Source of the DNA: CAVDRM01 sp963611355
GTDB lineage: Bacteria; Bacillota; Clostridia; Christensenellales; Aristaeellaceae
DNA length: 64,000 nt
Direction of reading: 5' to 3'
Assembly: GCA_963611355.1 (NCBI GenBank)
Contig: CAVDRM010000001.1
Location: 1 to 64,000, forward strand
The notes under the pieces: generated by a model
The model's database searches: none
Seen by the model: the letters and a program-made list of their open reading frames with translations, nothing else
Told to the model about the DNA's origin: nothing
Position numbers and translations under genes: made by a program
Shown here: in pieces, positions 8,358-16,388 of the stretch
Position numbering within the stretch: the stretch's first letter is position 1
How the letters are laid out: every line of letters starts with the position of its first letter

Positions 8358-8725
8358 TTATCGGCATCGGGCTTGATATCTGTCAAATTTCGCGCATGGA
8401 GGAGAATCTCCGAAATGCGCATTTTTTGCTGCGTTTTTTTAGCGAGGAGGAGAGAGCCTATATCGCCGAACGCGGCAAGCTGGCAGCCTCCTCTCTGGCT
8501 GCCATGTTCGCCGCCAAGGAAGCGCTTGTCAAGGCACTGGGAACGGGCTTTCAAAGCACAAGCCTCGATGAAATAGTCATTCTGCACGATGTCTGCGGCG
8601 CTCCGTATTATGATTTGCGCGGAACAATCAGGCAAAGCGCGGAGCAAAAAAATGTAAAGAACGCCTTTTTGAGCATCACGCACGAGGCAGGGCTGGCAGC
8701 CGCCATGTGCGTATTGGAGGGGTAA
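8354..8725 (+). CDS. acpS: Holo-[acyl-carrier-protein] synthase
   Basis: Transfers 4'-phosphopantetheine from CoA to acyl carrier protein. At 123 residues it has the standard AcpS signature: IIGIGLDICQI with the Mg-binding Asp near the N-terminus, FSEEERAYI, and AAMFAAKEALVKALGTGF containing the second metal-binding Glu; LSITHE is near the end. It starts with an ATGA overlap with the peptidase gene and is followed after four bases by nnr. The acpS-nnr order is common in Firmicutes. Confidence 0.96.
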   Translation: MIIGIGLDICQISRMEENLRNAHFLLRFFSEEERAYIAERGKLAASSLAAMFAAKEALVKALGTGFQSTSLDEIVILHDVCGAPYYDLRGTIRQSAEQKNVKNAFLSITHEAGLAAAMCVLEG

Positions 8726-8729
8726 AGCC

Positions 8730-10214
8730 ATGCAGTATGCCGTTTCGCCGAAACGAATGCGGGCGCTGGAGCAGCACGCCTTTTCCATGGGCGTTTCCGC
8801 GCTTCTTTTAATGGAGCAGGCTGCACAGGCCGTTGTCGAGGCGCTGGAAAATGCCTTGAACGGTGTCAAGAATAAGCGCATTCTGATTGTCTGCGGTGCG
8901 GGCAACAACGGCGGAGACGGGTTGGCCGCTGCGCGTCTGCTGCTGAATAAGGGCTGTAACGTTACGGTTTGGCTGCTTGGCGAGCCGAAAACCGAGGAAG
9001 CGCGGATAAATTTAGCGTATCTTAAGGCCCTTGCGCCGAACTGCGCAAGCATTATCATATCCGTTCCCGATATAACGGGCTTTGATGCCATTGTTGATGC
9101 CATATTCGGCACGGGCTTTCACGACGTTCCCGACGGGCTGAATGCGTCAGCAATCAACCAAATAAACGTCTCCGCCGCACCCGTCAGGTTGAGTGTGGAT
9201 ATTCCCTCCGGCATGAACGGCGAAACGGGTGAAGCCACGCTTTGCGTTCATGCGACCCTAACGGTTACGCTCGGCTTTGCAAAAATCGGGCTTTATTTAA
9301 CAAATCAAAAGGCTTTTGTGGGAAGGCTGGCCGTTGCTCCGCTTCAATTGCCCGCTGTCTGTGCGCCGAACGGCAATTGGCCGGGCGCATATGCCGAAAT
9401 CATGGAAGAAAGCGCGTTAAAGGCGCTTCTCCTGCATCGATCGCCGGATACGCACAAAGGAACGGCCGGACGGGTGCTTCTGTATGCAGGGTCAATGGGC
9501 ATGGCAGGCGCGGCCGCAATGGCCGCAAAGGCTGCTCTTCGGGCAGGGGCGGGACTGGTCACAGTCGCCTGTCCGAAGGAGGTCATCCCCATTTTGCAGC
9601 AGACCGTTCCGAATGCCATGTGCATGGACATTCATGAAGCCGTTCAGCATCCGCCGCGCTACGATGTGCTGGCGGCCGGCTGCGGCCTTGGGCAAGGCGA
9701 ATCGGCACGAAGCACTCTGCTGAAGCTGCTTGCAAATGAAAAAACACCTGTCGTCCTCGATGCAGACGCGCTGAATATGCTGGCGGAAATGCCATTTGCT
9801 CTGCCTCAAAATGCAGTCCTGACCCCCCACATCGGCGAAGCGGCGCGGCTGCTTTCCGTTTCCGTGGAGGATGCAGCCCGTGATATGTTCGGCACGGCGC
9901 AGAAGCTTTATCAAAAATACAATGCACTGATTGTGCTGAAAAGTGCCTGCACCGTCATCTATGACGGGAAAACCTTTGCGCTCAATGTCGGCGCAGCGCC
10001 TGCCTTAGCCAAGGGCGGCAGCGGTGATGCTTTATGCGGCATCCTGTCCGCACTGCTGGCCGACCAAACGCTGTTCCTTTCCCCCATGCGCGGTGCGCAG
10101 GCCGCCTGCCTGTGGCACGGCATGGCCGCACGCTTTGCCGCAGCGCGTTTAGGGGAACGTTCTCCTTTAACGGGCGATGTCATTGATGCGCTCGGTCAAT
10201 GCCTGCTTGTTTAA
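8730..10214 (+). CDS. nnr: Bifunctional NAD(P)H-hydrate epimerase / ADP-dependent NAD(P)H-hydrate dehydratase
   Basis: Repairs hydrated NADH and NADPH. The N-terminal half (about residues 1-215) is the YjeF_N epimerase with GAGNNGGDGLAAARLL and VDIPSGMNGETG; the C-terminal half (about 225-494) is the ribokinase-like dehydratase with HKGTAGRVLLYAGS, AGCGLGQ, VLDADALNML and LAKGGSGDALCGILS (GGSGD at about 429-433). The 494-residue length is normal for the fused form. It is the last gene of the trpS operon; the converging histidine kinase gene begins its 3' end at 10431 and the gap holds a repeat. Confidence 0.95.
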   Translation: MQYAVSPKRMRALEQHAFSMGVSALLLMEQAAQAVVEALENALNGVKNKRILIVCGAGNNGGDGLAAARLLLNKGCNVTVWLLGEPKTEEARINLAYLKALAPNCASIIISVPDITGFDAIVDAIFGTGFHDVPDGLNASAINQINVSAAPVRLSVDIPSGMNGETGEATLCVHATLTVTLGFAKIGLYLTNQKAFVGRLAVAPLQLPAVCAPNGNWPGAYAEIMEESALKALLLHRSPDTHKGTAGRVLLYAGSMGMAGAAAMAAKAALRAGAGLVTVACPKEVIPILQQTVPNAMCMDIHEAVQHPPRYDVLAAGCGLGQGESARSTLLKLLANEKTPVVLDADALNMLAEMPFALPQNAVLTPHIGEAARLLSVSVEDAARDMFGTAQKLYQKYNALIVLKSACTVIYDGKTFALNVGAAPALAKGGSGDALCGILSALLADQTLFLSPMRGAQAACLWHGMAARFAAARLGERSPLTGDVIDALGQCLLV

Positions 10215-10430
10215 TCCATCACTTCCGCAATTTGACGGTGACACTCAATGTGCCTTTCAGTTGACTTATCTCAATCTGTGATAGCGTCATTGGCGCTCTG
10301 CCTTCGGCAGGCTCGGAGACTCTTTCGGGGTTTCAATCGGCGCGTATTTGTTTCTTGCAAAAATCTCAATTTACAGCAAATAACTCTTCGATTTTTGCGT
10401 TTCGCATCCGACAAAAAAATGTATTGTTCA
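10215..10430. repeat. Diverged long copy of a dispersed repeat between convergent genes
   Basis: No gene is seen in this 216-base gap. Positions 10352-10398 (read on the minus strand) match 49624-49670 without a gap over about 47 bases, including both 9-bp arms GCAAAAATC and GATTTTTGC. The segment 10215-10258 (minus strand) also resembles the right end of the 49.6-kb element (AAAGGCACATT and GTGATG). About 70 extra bases separate the two matching parts here. It is probably an old MITE-like element lying between two 3' gene ends, where it could also act as a bidirectional stop. Confidence 0.6.
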
Positions 10431-11669
10431 TTATGACTGTACTCTGCGGCCTTTTGTCGGAATCCTGATAATAAATGTCGTTCCGTCCATTTCATTGCTG
10501 AAAACCCGCACCGTTCCCTTATGCATTTGGATGATTCTTTTTGCAATGGATAGCCCCAAACCGAAACCCTCGCTTGTGCGGTTCATTTCACCGCGATAAA
10601 ATCGGTCAAATACATGGGGCAGCACTTCTGCGGGAATGGGTGTGCCTGTATTGTTGACGTACAGCTCGCACCGTTCCTGTTTCTTCGCAAGCGTAACCGT
10701 AACGATTTTTTTGCAGCCTGCGTACTTGATGGCATTGTCAAGGAGAATCATCATCATTTGTCTTATATGCGTTTCACTGCAGACGGCCGAGACATTTTCT
10801 TCGATGTCGGTGTTCAGCGTCACGCTGCTTTCAAAGGCCATCGGCTCAACAGTCATGATTGCTCGTTCCAGCAATTCGGAAAGGTTGACTTGTGAAAAGG
10901 CGGCTGCCTGCTGTTCGTCTTCAGTGCGCGCCAGCAGCAGCATTTCTTCCACCAGCTTTCGCATTTGCTGTGCTTCCTCTTGTGTGCTTTCAACCCAGCT
11001 CTCGCAGTCTTCGATGGTCTTATGCCTGTTTTTCAGCAGAATGGACAGGTTGGCGAGAATCACTGTCAACGGTGTTTTTAATTCGTGGCTTGCATCGGCA
11101 ATAAAATTGCGCTGGGCATTCCAAGCATTTTGAACCGGCCTGGTTAATTGGCGAGACAGAGGCAAAGCAACCAAGGCAAACAGCAGAAGCATAAGCACAG
11201 GAATCAACAGCAGCGAATAGAAAAGCTGCTGTTTTTGCTGTGCTGCATCCTCTGCCGTGCTGATGAAGGTCACACGGGAATAGCCTTCGGCGTCCTTGCG
11301 GATGAGATAGCGCATCTGCCAGTCGCGCAGGACTCCGCTTGTATGGCCGCTGTGTATGGCTCTTTCGGCGGCACGGGTCGCCTTTTTTTCGTCAATTTCA
11401 TAGGCGTATCGATAGACAGAGGTCACGCTGCCGGACGGAGAGAAGCGCACGGCAAAAAAAGGTATATCGGCGGAATTGCTCTCCGTCTGCTGCTCGTTGT
11501 AACGGTGCGTCATAGGCTTCAAAGCGGCACTGCGCAGATTTTGCTTCTGGCGTTCCGCTGTCTGTTGGGCGCTGATGGCGCTCGTGCAGCCGATTACGCC
11601 GACAATCAGCACAAGAAACACCGCCATCAGCATCAGCACAATGCGCCGACGGAGTTTATGCAGCATCAT
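10431..11669 (-). CDS. Sensor histidine kinase
   Basis: A 412-residue membrane sensor. A transmembrane helix (about residues 10-30) is followed by an extracytoplasmic loop of about 120 residues, a second helix at about 151-171, then the dimerisation domain with phospho-acceptor His195 in ASHELKTPLTV and the ATPase domain (N box DNAIKYA, G box GFGLGLSIAKRI). No HAMP is obvious. The stop-start overlap with the response regulator is four bases, so the pair is cotranscribed with the regulator first. The extracytoplasmic domain is not one I recognise; the adjacent cluster suggests it senses an envelope or polysaccharide signal, but that is inference. Confidence 0.92.
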   Translation of the reverse strand: MMLHKLRRRIVLMLMAVFLVLIVGVIGCTSAISAQQTAERQKQNLRSAALKPMTHRYNEQQTESNSADIPFFAVRFSPSGSVTSVYRYAYEIDEKKATRAAERAIHSGHTSGVLRDWQMRYLIRKDAEGYSRVTFISTAEDAAQQKQQLFYSLLLIPVLMLLLFALVALPLSRQLTRPVQNAWNAQRNFIADASHELKTPLTVILANLSILLKNRHKTIEDCESWVESTQEEAQQMRKLVEEMLLLARTEDEQQAAAFSQVNLSELLERAIMTVEPMAFESSVTLNTDIEENVSAVCSETHIRQMMMILLDNAIKYAGCKKIVTVTLAKKQERCELYVNNTGTPIPAEVLPHVFDRFYRGEMNRTSEGFGLGLSIAKRIIQMHKGTVRVFSNEMDGTTFIIRIPTKGRRVQS

Positions 11670-12340
11670 TCGTTTTCCTCCAATCGGTAGCCGACCTTGC
11701 GCAATGTTGCAATGACGGTGCTGCTTTTCAGGTAACTCAGCTTCTTGCGCAGGAAGGAAATGTATGCTTCCACGCAGTTATCGCCTGCCTCTGTCGCCAT
11801 ATCCCATGCGCGCAGCAGCAGTTCATCCTTGGACAGGTACCGCTTCGTATTGGTCATCATCAGGCGCATGATTTGAAACTCCCTGCTGCTCAGCTGAATG
11901 CTGCGTTCCCCGCATACCAAGTCATGCGTGTTTACCATCAGCCGCAAATCAAAAGCAGTCATTTCATCCGCCGCGGCATTGTCGCCCCTGCGCAGCAGCG
12001 CACGGATGCGGGCCAATAATTCTTCCGGTTCAAAGGGTTTGGTCAGGTAATCATCTGCGCCCGCATCCAGACCGTTCACCTTATCCGCAATGGCGGATTT
12101 GGCCGTCAGCATCAGAACCGGCACACGGTTTTGCTTTTGCCGCAGCGCCTGCACTACGGAAAAGCCATTCATGCCCGGAAGCATCACATCCAGTATGAGC
12201 AAATCATAGGCGCCGCTCTGCGCATAGTGCAGCCCATCATCGCCTGTATAGACGGCGGCAGCTTCATAACCGGCCTCCGTCAGAATATGCTGCAGCGCCT
12301 TGGCAAGTCTGCGTTCATCTTCAACAATTAAAACCTTCAT
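11666..12340 (-). CDS. OmpR/PhoB-family response regulator
   Basis: A 224-residue two-domain regulator. The receiver has the acidic pair in IVEDE, phospho-acceptor Asp51 in LLILDVMLPG and the conserved Lys in TKPFEPEEL; the C-terminus is a winged helix (LSSREFQIMRLM, KRYLSKDELLLRAWD, ISFLRKKL, TLRKVGYRLE). Proteins of this class bind tandem 10-11-bp repeats. Such repeats (CCTGAA and TTCAG copies, 11-base period) lie between this gene and the divergent cluster at 12405-12446, so it probably controls that cluster and perhaps itself. Confidence 0.94.
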   Translation of the reverse strand: MKVLIVEDERRLAKALQHILTEAGYEAAAVYTGDDGLHYAQSGAYDLLILDVMLPGMNGFSVVQALRQKQNRVPVLMLTAKSAIADKVNGLDAGADDYLTKPFEPEELLARIRALLRRGDNAAADEMTAFDLRLMVNTHDLVCGERSIQLSSREFQIMRLMMTNTKRYLSKDELLLRAWDMATEAGDNCVEAYISFLRKKLSYLKSSTVIATLRKVGYRLEENE

Positions 12341-12368
12341 GCTGTCCTCCTGCGCGGCGTACTCCTAT

Positions 12369-12397
12369 ATCATAGCATCTGCAACGTCCATTGTAAA
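12369..12397 (-). promoter_or_regulatory. Promoter of the two-component operon
   Basis: Minus strand TTTACA (12397-12392), 17-base spacer, TATGAT (12374-12369). The leader to the regulator start at 12340 is about 20 bases and contains the ribosome site AGGAGG. Confidence 0.7.
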
Positions 12398-12404
12398 TCA
12401 TATG

Positions 12405-12461
12405 CCTGAAAGAAACCTGAAAGCAAATTTTCAGCTTTTTTTCAGGCGGACTCTGTATGAT
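12405..12461 (+). promoter_or_regulatory. Probable response-regulator operator and promoter of the 12.5-kb cluster
   Basis: CCTGAA occurs at 12405 and 12416, and TTCAG at 12430 and 12441: two pairs of direct repeats, each with an 11-base period, arranged as an inverted array. TATGAT at 12456-12461 is a good -10 box, but the expected -35 position has no consensus and is covered by the TTCAG repeats. The last repeat ends ten bases before the -10, the geometry of PhoB-type activation. The promoter would drive 12512 onward. That the neighbouring regulator binds here is inferred. Confidence 0.6.
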
Positions 12462-12511
12462 GTTTATGGGCGCTTTGCCGAAAATCGCCGCCCATGAAAG
12501 GATGAAGTGTT

Positions 12512-14962
12512 TTGAAACGAATCATATGGCTGCTCCTCATCATGGCCTTAGTATGCCCTTTGTGCGCTGCCGAGGCGTCTTTGCCAGATGTTTCCGCGTA
12601 TTATAAGGCGGAAAACATTACGCCCATCAAGCCGGAGGAATGCAGAACAATGATAGAATTACACGATGGTGTGAATACCATTTCTCAATCCGGCATATTT
12701 TTAGTGCAGGGAAGCTGCACCGGTCAGCTTATAATTGATGCGCCGGGAGCAAACGTGCATCTTCTGCTGGATGCTGTCAGCATCACCTCTTTGGATGGCC
12801 CTGCTGTGTATATTAAGGCGGCGGACAAAGTGGTCATGACCTTGGCTGAGGGGAAAAAGAGTACGCTTGCCGACAGCCCGCTTTATACTTTGCCCGATGG
12901 CGAGGATGAGCCAAACGGCGCACTGTTTTCCAAGGCCGATTTGTTTATAAACGGTACAGGCACGCTGCAAATGACCGCACAGTTTAAAGACGGTCTCGTC
13001 AGTAAGGGCAGCCTGACGATAGCCAATGCCAACATCATCATTGAAAGCAAGGGTGACGCCATTCGCGGCAAGGATTCCGTCATGCTTTATTACGCAACGG
13101 TTTCTGCTGCTGCCGAGGCTGACGGCATCAAAGCCACCAATCAAAAGGATGCAGAGCGCGGCTGGGTCTATATGCTGAACAGCAGCCTGACCGTCAACGC
13201 CCAACAGGATGGCGTTCAAGCCGAAACCGACCTGTACCTCAATGGCGGCATTTACAGCATCATATCCGGCGGCGGCTGCCTGCCTGAATATCGGAAGGAA
13301 TTATCAGCGCCTGTCCGCAAGGCTGACCGCCTTGTCCGCTCAAATGATGAAGAAGAGGATGCGGACGGGAATGAGGACGAGGCAAAAAGCTGCAAGGGCA
13401 TGAAGGCACAAAATATACATGTGCTGGCCGGCATGTTCAACCTCAACAGCCGCGATGACGCGCTTCACGCGAATGGAAGCATCACGATTTCCGATGGCTC
13501 TTTTGAACTGGCAAGCAATGATGACGGCGTTCATGCGGATGATACTTTCACCATGAACGGGGGGCAAATCATCATCACGGAAAGTTATGAAGGCATTGAA
13601 GCCGCGCATATCCTGTTTGCCGGCGGGAAAACGAATGTAACCGCCATTGACGACGGCTGGAACGCCGCGTCAAAAGCCGCCGCCGAGATAGAAAGCGGAA
13701 AACGCAAAAGGAAAAGCTATGACTTTGATATCACCGTTTCCGGCGGAGAACACCATATCTTAGCCGGTGGGGACGCAATTGACTCCAACGGCAGCATCCT
13801 GATATCCGGCGGCATAACCTTTGCTTCCAGCAGCAATGAGATGAAAGAAGTGCCCATTGATTATCCGAAAATCTGTGAATGCCGCATTGCCGGCGGTACA
13901 GTGGTCGCATCGGGCGGCTACGGCAAGAATACACAGACATTCAATCAGACGGAAAATCAAGCCTGTGTCACTTTGAAATGGAAAGATCAGCAGCCGAGCG
14001 GCACATCGGTCACTTTGTTTGTTGATAATTTACAGACACTGGATTTTGTTCCTTCGGCAGCGTTTAAGAGTATCATTGTCAGCACACCGGCACTGCAGAT
14101 AGGCCAAACGCTGACTGTGCTGACAAATGCAGCTCAGGCAAACAGCCGTGAAATCAGCGAAAACATCATGTTTTTTCCCGTTACCCAGAGCAAACTGACA
14201 GAAAAAACAAAACAGGTAAAACAAACAAAACAAACAAAGCAAACAAAGCAAGCAAGGCAGACGGAGCAGCCGGAATTTCCTGCCGCGGCGGATGCCATAC
14301 TCGTCTCCTTCGGCACAATGACGGCACACCCCGCATCCGGTCATATGCCGGGCTATTGGCTCTACACACCGAACAATATCGGAAATGACACGCTTCCGCT
14401 GATTGTCTATCTGCACGGCGGCAGCGGCAAGGGAAGCGACCTTTCTCTCATTGCCAGGGCTGATGGGTTCCCTCAATATGTACAGAACGGCAGGCTGGGC
14501 GATATCCGCGCCTATGTCCTGTTTCCGCAGTGTCCGGAAGACGAGAAAGGCTGGCAAAGCATCAGCGAGCAGGTATTTTCGCTGATTGATGCCGTCTGCA
14601 CAATCCCCTCCGTTGATGGAGAACGTGTCATTCTGACCGGCCACAGCATGGGCGGAACCGGCACATGGGCGCTGGCCGCCCTTGAGCCGGAACGGTTTTC
14701 CTGTATCGTCCCCATGAGCGGCAGTGTGCAGTTTACGCAGAAAAAACAAGACGCTCTGTCTAAGCTGTCCATATGGGCTTTTGTTGCGGAGAACGATAAA
14801 ATTGTCGATCCCGCCTCATCCATCGATTTTGTTTTTGAACTGAACGCCGTCAATCCGGAGGCAAAATATACCTGCTTTAAAAATGCCGGTCACAGAGATG
14901 TTCCGGCGCTGGCATGGCTTGATGAAGAATTAGGACTGCTGGACTGGATGCTTTCACAGTAA
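12512..14962 (+). CDS. Secreted Cthe_2159-type beta-helix protein fused to an esterase domain
   Basis: An 816-residue exported protein. It begins at TTG 12512 (AAAGGA upstream) with a clear signal peptide (KRIIWLLLIMALVCPLCA). Residues of about 40-540 are repeated short strands typical of the carbohydrate-binding family PF14262 (Cthe_2159, DUF4353): GDAIRGKDS, EADGIKATN, DGVQAETD, DDALHANGSI, NDDGVHADD, GGDAIDSNGSI. An acidic insert lies near 277-292. A KQT-repeat linker (about 565-590) joins this to an alpha/beta hydrolase with YLHGGSG, nucleophile Ser712 in GHSMGG and a His near 794 in NAGHRD. The first family member is known to bind polygalacturonate and calcium. The hydrolase resembles feruloyl/acetyl esterases. 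This fusion suggests a cell-surface enzyme that binds and deacylates a polysaccharide. Confidence 0.8.
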   Translation: MKRIIWLLLIMALVCPLCAAEASLPDVSAYYKAENITPIKPEECRTMIELHDGVNTISQSGIFLVQGSCTGQLIIDAPGANVHLLLDAVSITSLDGPAVYIKAADKVVMTLAEGKKSTLADSPLYTLPDGEDEPNGALFSKADLFINGTGTLQMTAQFKDGLVSKGSLTIANANIIIESKGDAIRGKDSVMLYYATVSAAAEADGIKATNQKDAERGWVYMLNSSLTVNAQQDGVQAETDLYLNGGIYSIISGGGCLPEYRKELSAPVRKADRLVRSNDEEEDADGNEDEAKSCKGMKAQNIHVLAGMFNLNSRDDALHANGSITISDGSFELASNDDGVHADDTFTMNGGQIIITESYEGIEAAHILFAGGKTNVTAIDDGWNAASKAAAEIESGKRKRKSYDFDITVSGGEHHILAGGDAIDSNGSILISGGITFASSSNEMKEVPIDYPKICECRIAGGTVVASGGYGKNTQTFNQTENQACVTLKWKDQQPSGTSVTLFVDNLQTLDFVPSAAFKSIIVSTPALQIGQTLTVLTNAAQANSREISENIMFFPVTQSKLTEKTKQVKQTKQTKQTKQARQTEQPEFPAAADAILVSFGTMTAHPASGHMPGYWLYTPNNIGNDTLPLIVYLHGGSGKGSDLSLIARADGFPQYVQNGRLGDIRAYVLFPQCPEDEKGWQSISEQVFSLIDAVCTIPSVDGERVILTGHSMGGTGTWALAALEPERFSCIVPMSGSVQFTQKKQDALSKLSIWAFVAENDKIVDPASSIDFVFELNAVNPEAKYTCFKNAGHRDVPALAWLDEELGLLDWMLSQ
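14206..14262 (+). repeat. Short tandem repeat coding the KQT linker
   Basis: A-rich 9-base units (AAACAAACA-type, with AAAC to AAGC changes) are repeated about five times and encode Lys-Gln-Thr triplets between the beta-helix and the esterase. It is a natural spot for copy-number slippage; a change by one unit would keep the frame. Confidence 0.75.
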
Positions 14963-14977
14963 AACGGAGGCGGTGCA

Positions 14978-15715
14978 ATGACGGACATACAATATACGTT
15001 CCGCAGATATGAGAAGAAATATCTGCTGACCCGCGCACAATTCCATGAAATACGCGAAGCGCTTTCGCTTTACATGACAGATGACGAGTATGGTCTGCAC
15101 ACAATCAACAACATCTATTTCGACACACCGGACTTTTTAATGACTCGTTATTCCCTGACACACCCGAAATATAAGGAAAAATTCCGGCTGCGAAGCTATG
15201 GCAAAACGGAGACGGACTCTCCCGTGTATGCCGAAATCAAGAAAAAATACAAGCATGTGGTGTACAAACGCCGCATCTGTGTTCGGCACTGCGATCTTTA
15301 CCGCTTTTTTCAGGGGGAAACGATAGCAGACGCCGACCTTCAGACCCAGCAGGAAATTAGCTGGCTTCTGTATCACTGGCAGCCGTTCCCGCAGGTTTAC
15401 ATCGGCTATGACCGCATTGCCTGCTTCGGCACGGAGGATAGAAATCTGCGCATCACTTTTGACCAGAATCTTCGCTGGCGCATCCATGACCTTGATCTTC
15501 GGTGCGGAGACGCGGGTCAGCCGATATGGGAGGAAGACAGAATCATTATGGAAATCAAATTTCCCCAAAGCTCCCCGCTGTGGTTGGCTTCCATGCTCAG
15601 TGAACAAGGTCTCTTTCCCGTTTCCTGCTCCAAAGTGGGCAGCTGCTACACGCAGCATTTGGCCGAAAAAGCAGCCCATTTTCCTCAAGTTGAAAGGATG
15701 AAGCTTTCATGTTAA
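14978..15715 (+). CDS. VTC-domain (polyphosphate polymerase-like) protein
   Basis: A 245-residue cytoplasmic protein of the VTC/CYTH type. FRRYEKKYLLTRAQF, NNIYFDTPDF, KFRLRSYG, YAEIKKKYKHVVYKRR and the late MEIKFP carry the basic and acidic residues that line the nucleotide tunnel in this family. Yeast Vtc4 makes polyphosphate with such a domain; bacterial versions near DUF4956 genes are annotated as polyphosphate polymerase domain proteins, though their activity is little tested. It is 15 bases after the beta-helix gene and overlaps the DUF4956 gene by seven bases. Confidence 0.88.
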   Translation: MTDIQYTFRRYEKKYLLTRAQFHEIREALSLYMTDDEYGLHTINNIYFDTPDFLMTRYSLTHPKYKEKFRLRSYGKTETDSPVYAEIKKKYKHVVYKRRICVRHCDLYRFFQGETIADADLQTQQEISWLLYHWQPFPQVYIGYDRIACFGTEDRNLRITFDQNLRWRIHDLDLRCGDAGQPIWEEDRIIMEIKFPQSSPLWLASMLSEQGLFPVSCSKVGSCYTQHLAEKAAHFPQVERMKLSC

Positions 15716-16371
15716 ACAGTATTATTCAACTTCCCCTGACGATCGGAACACTGCTGACAATCCTGCTGACCGCTGTGGTGCTCGGTATGCTGACCGCCCT
15801 CGTGTTTCTGTTCAAAAACCGTCACTCATCCGGTTTTGCGCTGACACTGGCGCTTCTGCCCGTAGCGGTATCCCTGATTATCCTCTTGGTTAACGGCAAC
15901 ATGGGCGCAGGCATTGCTGTAGCCGGGGCATTCTCGCTGGTACGCTTCCGCAGCCTGCCCGGTACAGGGCTGGAAATTGCCGCGCTGCTCTGCGCAATGG
16001 TCATGGGCCTTGCGCTGGGCATGGGCTATATCGCCGCAGCGGTCATCTTTTTCGTGATTGTCGCCGTGTTTATGCTGTCGATGACGTTGCTGCGTTTCGG
16101 AGCGGCTGCTCCGCGTGAGCGAACGCTGCGCATCACCATCCCTGAAAATCTGGATTATAACCATCTGCTGGACGATGTGTTTAAAGAATATCAAATTCAT
16201 GCCGAAATGGAAAAGGTCTGTTCCGTCAGCATGGGAACGCTCTTTGAGGTGCACTATCATCTGACCTTCCCGACCACCGAAATTCCAAAAGGCTTTATGG
16301 ACGCGGTGCGTGTGCGCAACAGCAATCTGAGCGTCATCATCGGGAATTCGGAGCGGCGTGAGGCTCTGTAA
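15709..16371 (+). CDS. DUF4956 membrane protein
   Basis: A 220-residue protein with several transmembrane helices in its first two thirds (ILLTAVVLGMLTALVFLF, ALTLALLPVAVSLIILLV, GAGIAVAGAFSLVRFRSLPG, ALLCAMVMGLALGMGYIA, VIFFVIVAVFMLSMTLL) and a soluble tail (TLRITIPENLDYNHLLDD). The NGNMGAGIAVAGAFSLVRFRS segment is the hallmark of DUF4956. Its function is unknown, but it nearly always accompanies VTC-domain genes, so the two probably form one complex, for instance to move or anchor a polymer made by the VTC protein. Its stop touches the next gene's upstream ATG. Confidence 0.85.
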   Translation: MLNSIIQLPLTIGTLLTILLTAVVLGMLTALVFLFKNRHSSGFALTLALLPVAVSLIILLVNGNMGAGIAVAGAFSLVRFRSLPGTGLEIAALLCAMVMGLALGMGYIAAAVIFFVIVAVFMLSMTLLRFGAAAPRERTLRITIPENLDYNHLLDDVFKEYQIHAEMEKVCSVSMGTLFEVHYHLTFPTTEIPKGFMDAVRVRNSNLSVIIGNSERREAL

Positions 16372-16388
16372 TGAAGGAGGAATTTATT

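Noticed and set aside
8730..10214. Considered two separate genes (epimerase and dehydratase)
   Set aside because: The frame is open through both domains and the fused form is the common bacterial one.
14206..14262. Possible CRISPR-like or mobile repeat
   Set aside because: The repeats are 9-base coding units without spacers, in frame with the KQT linker.
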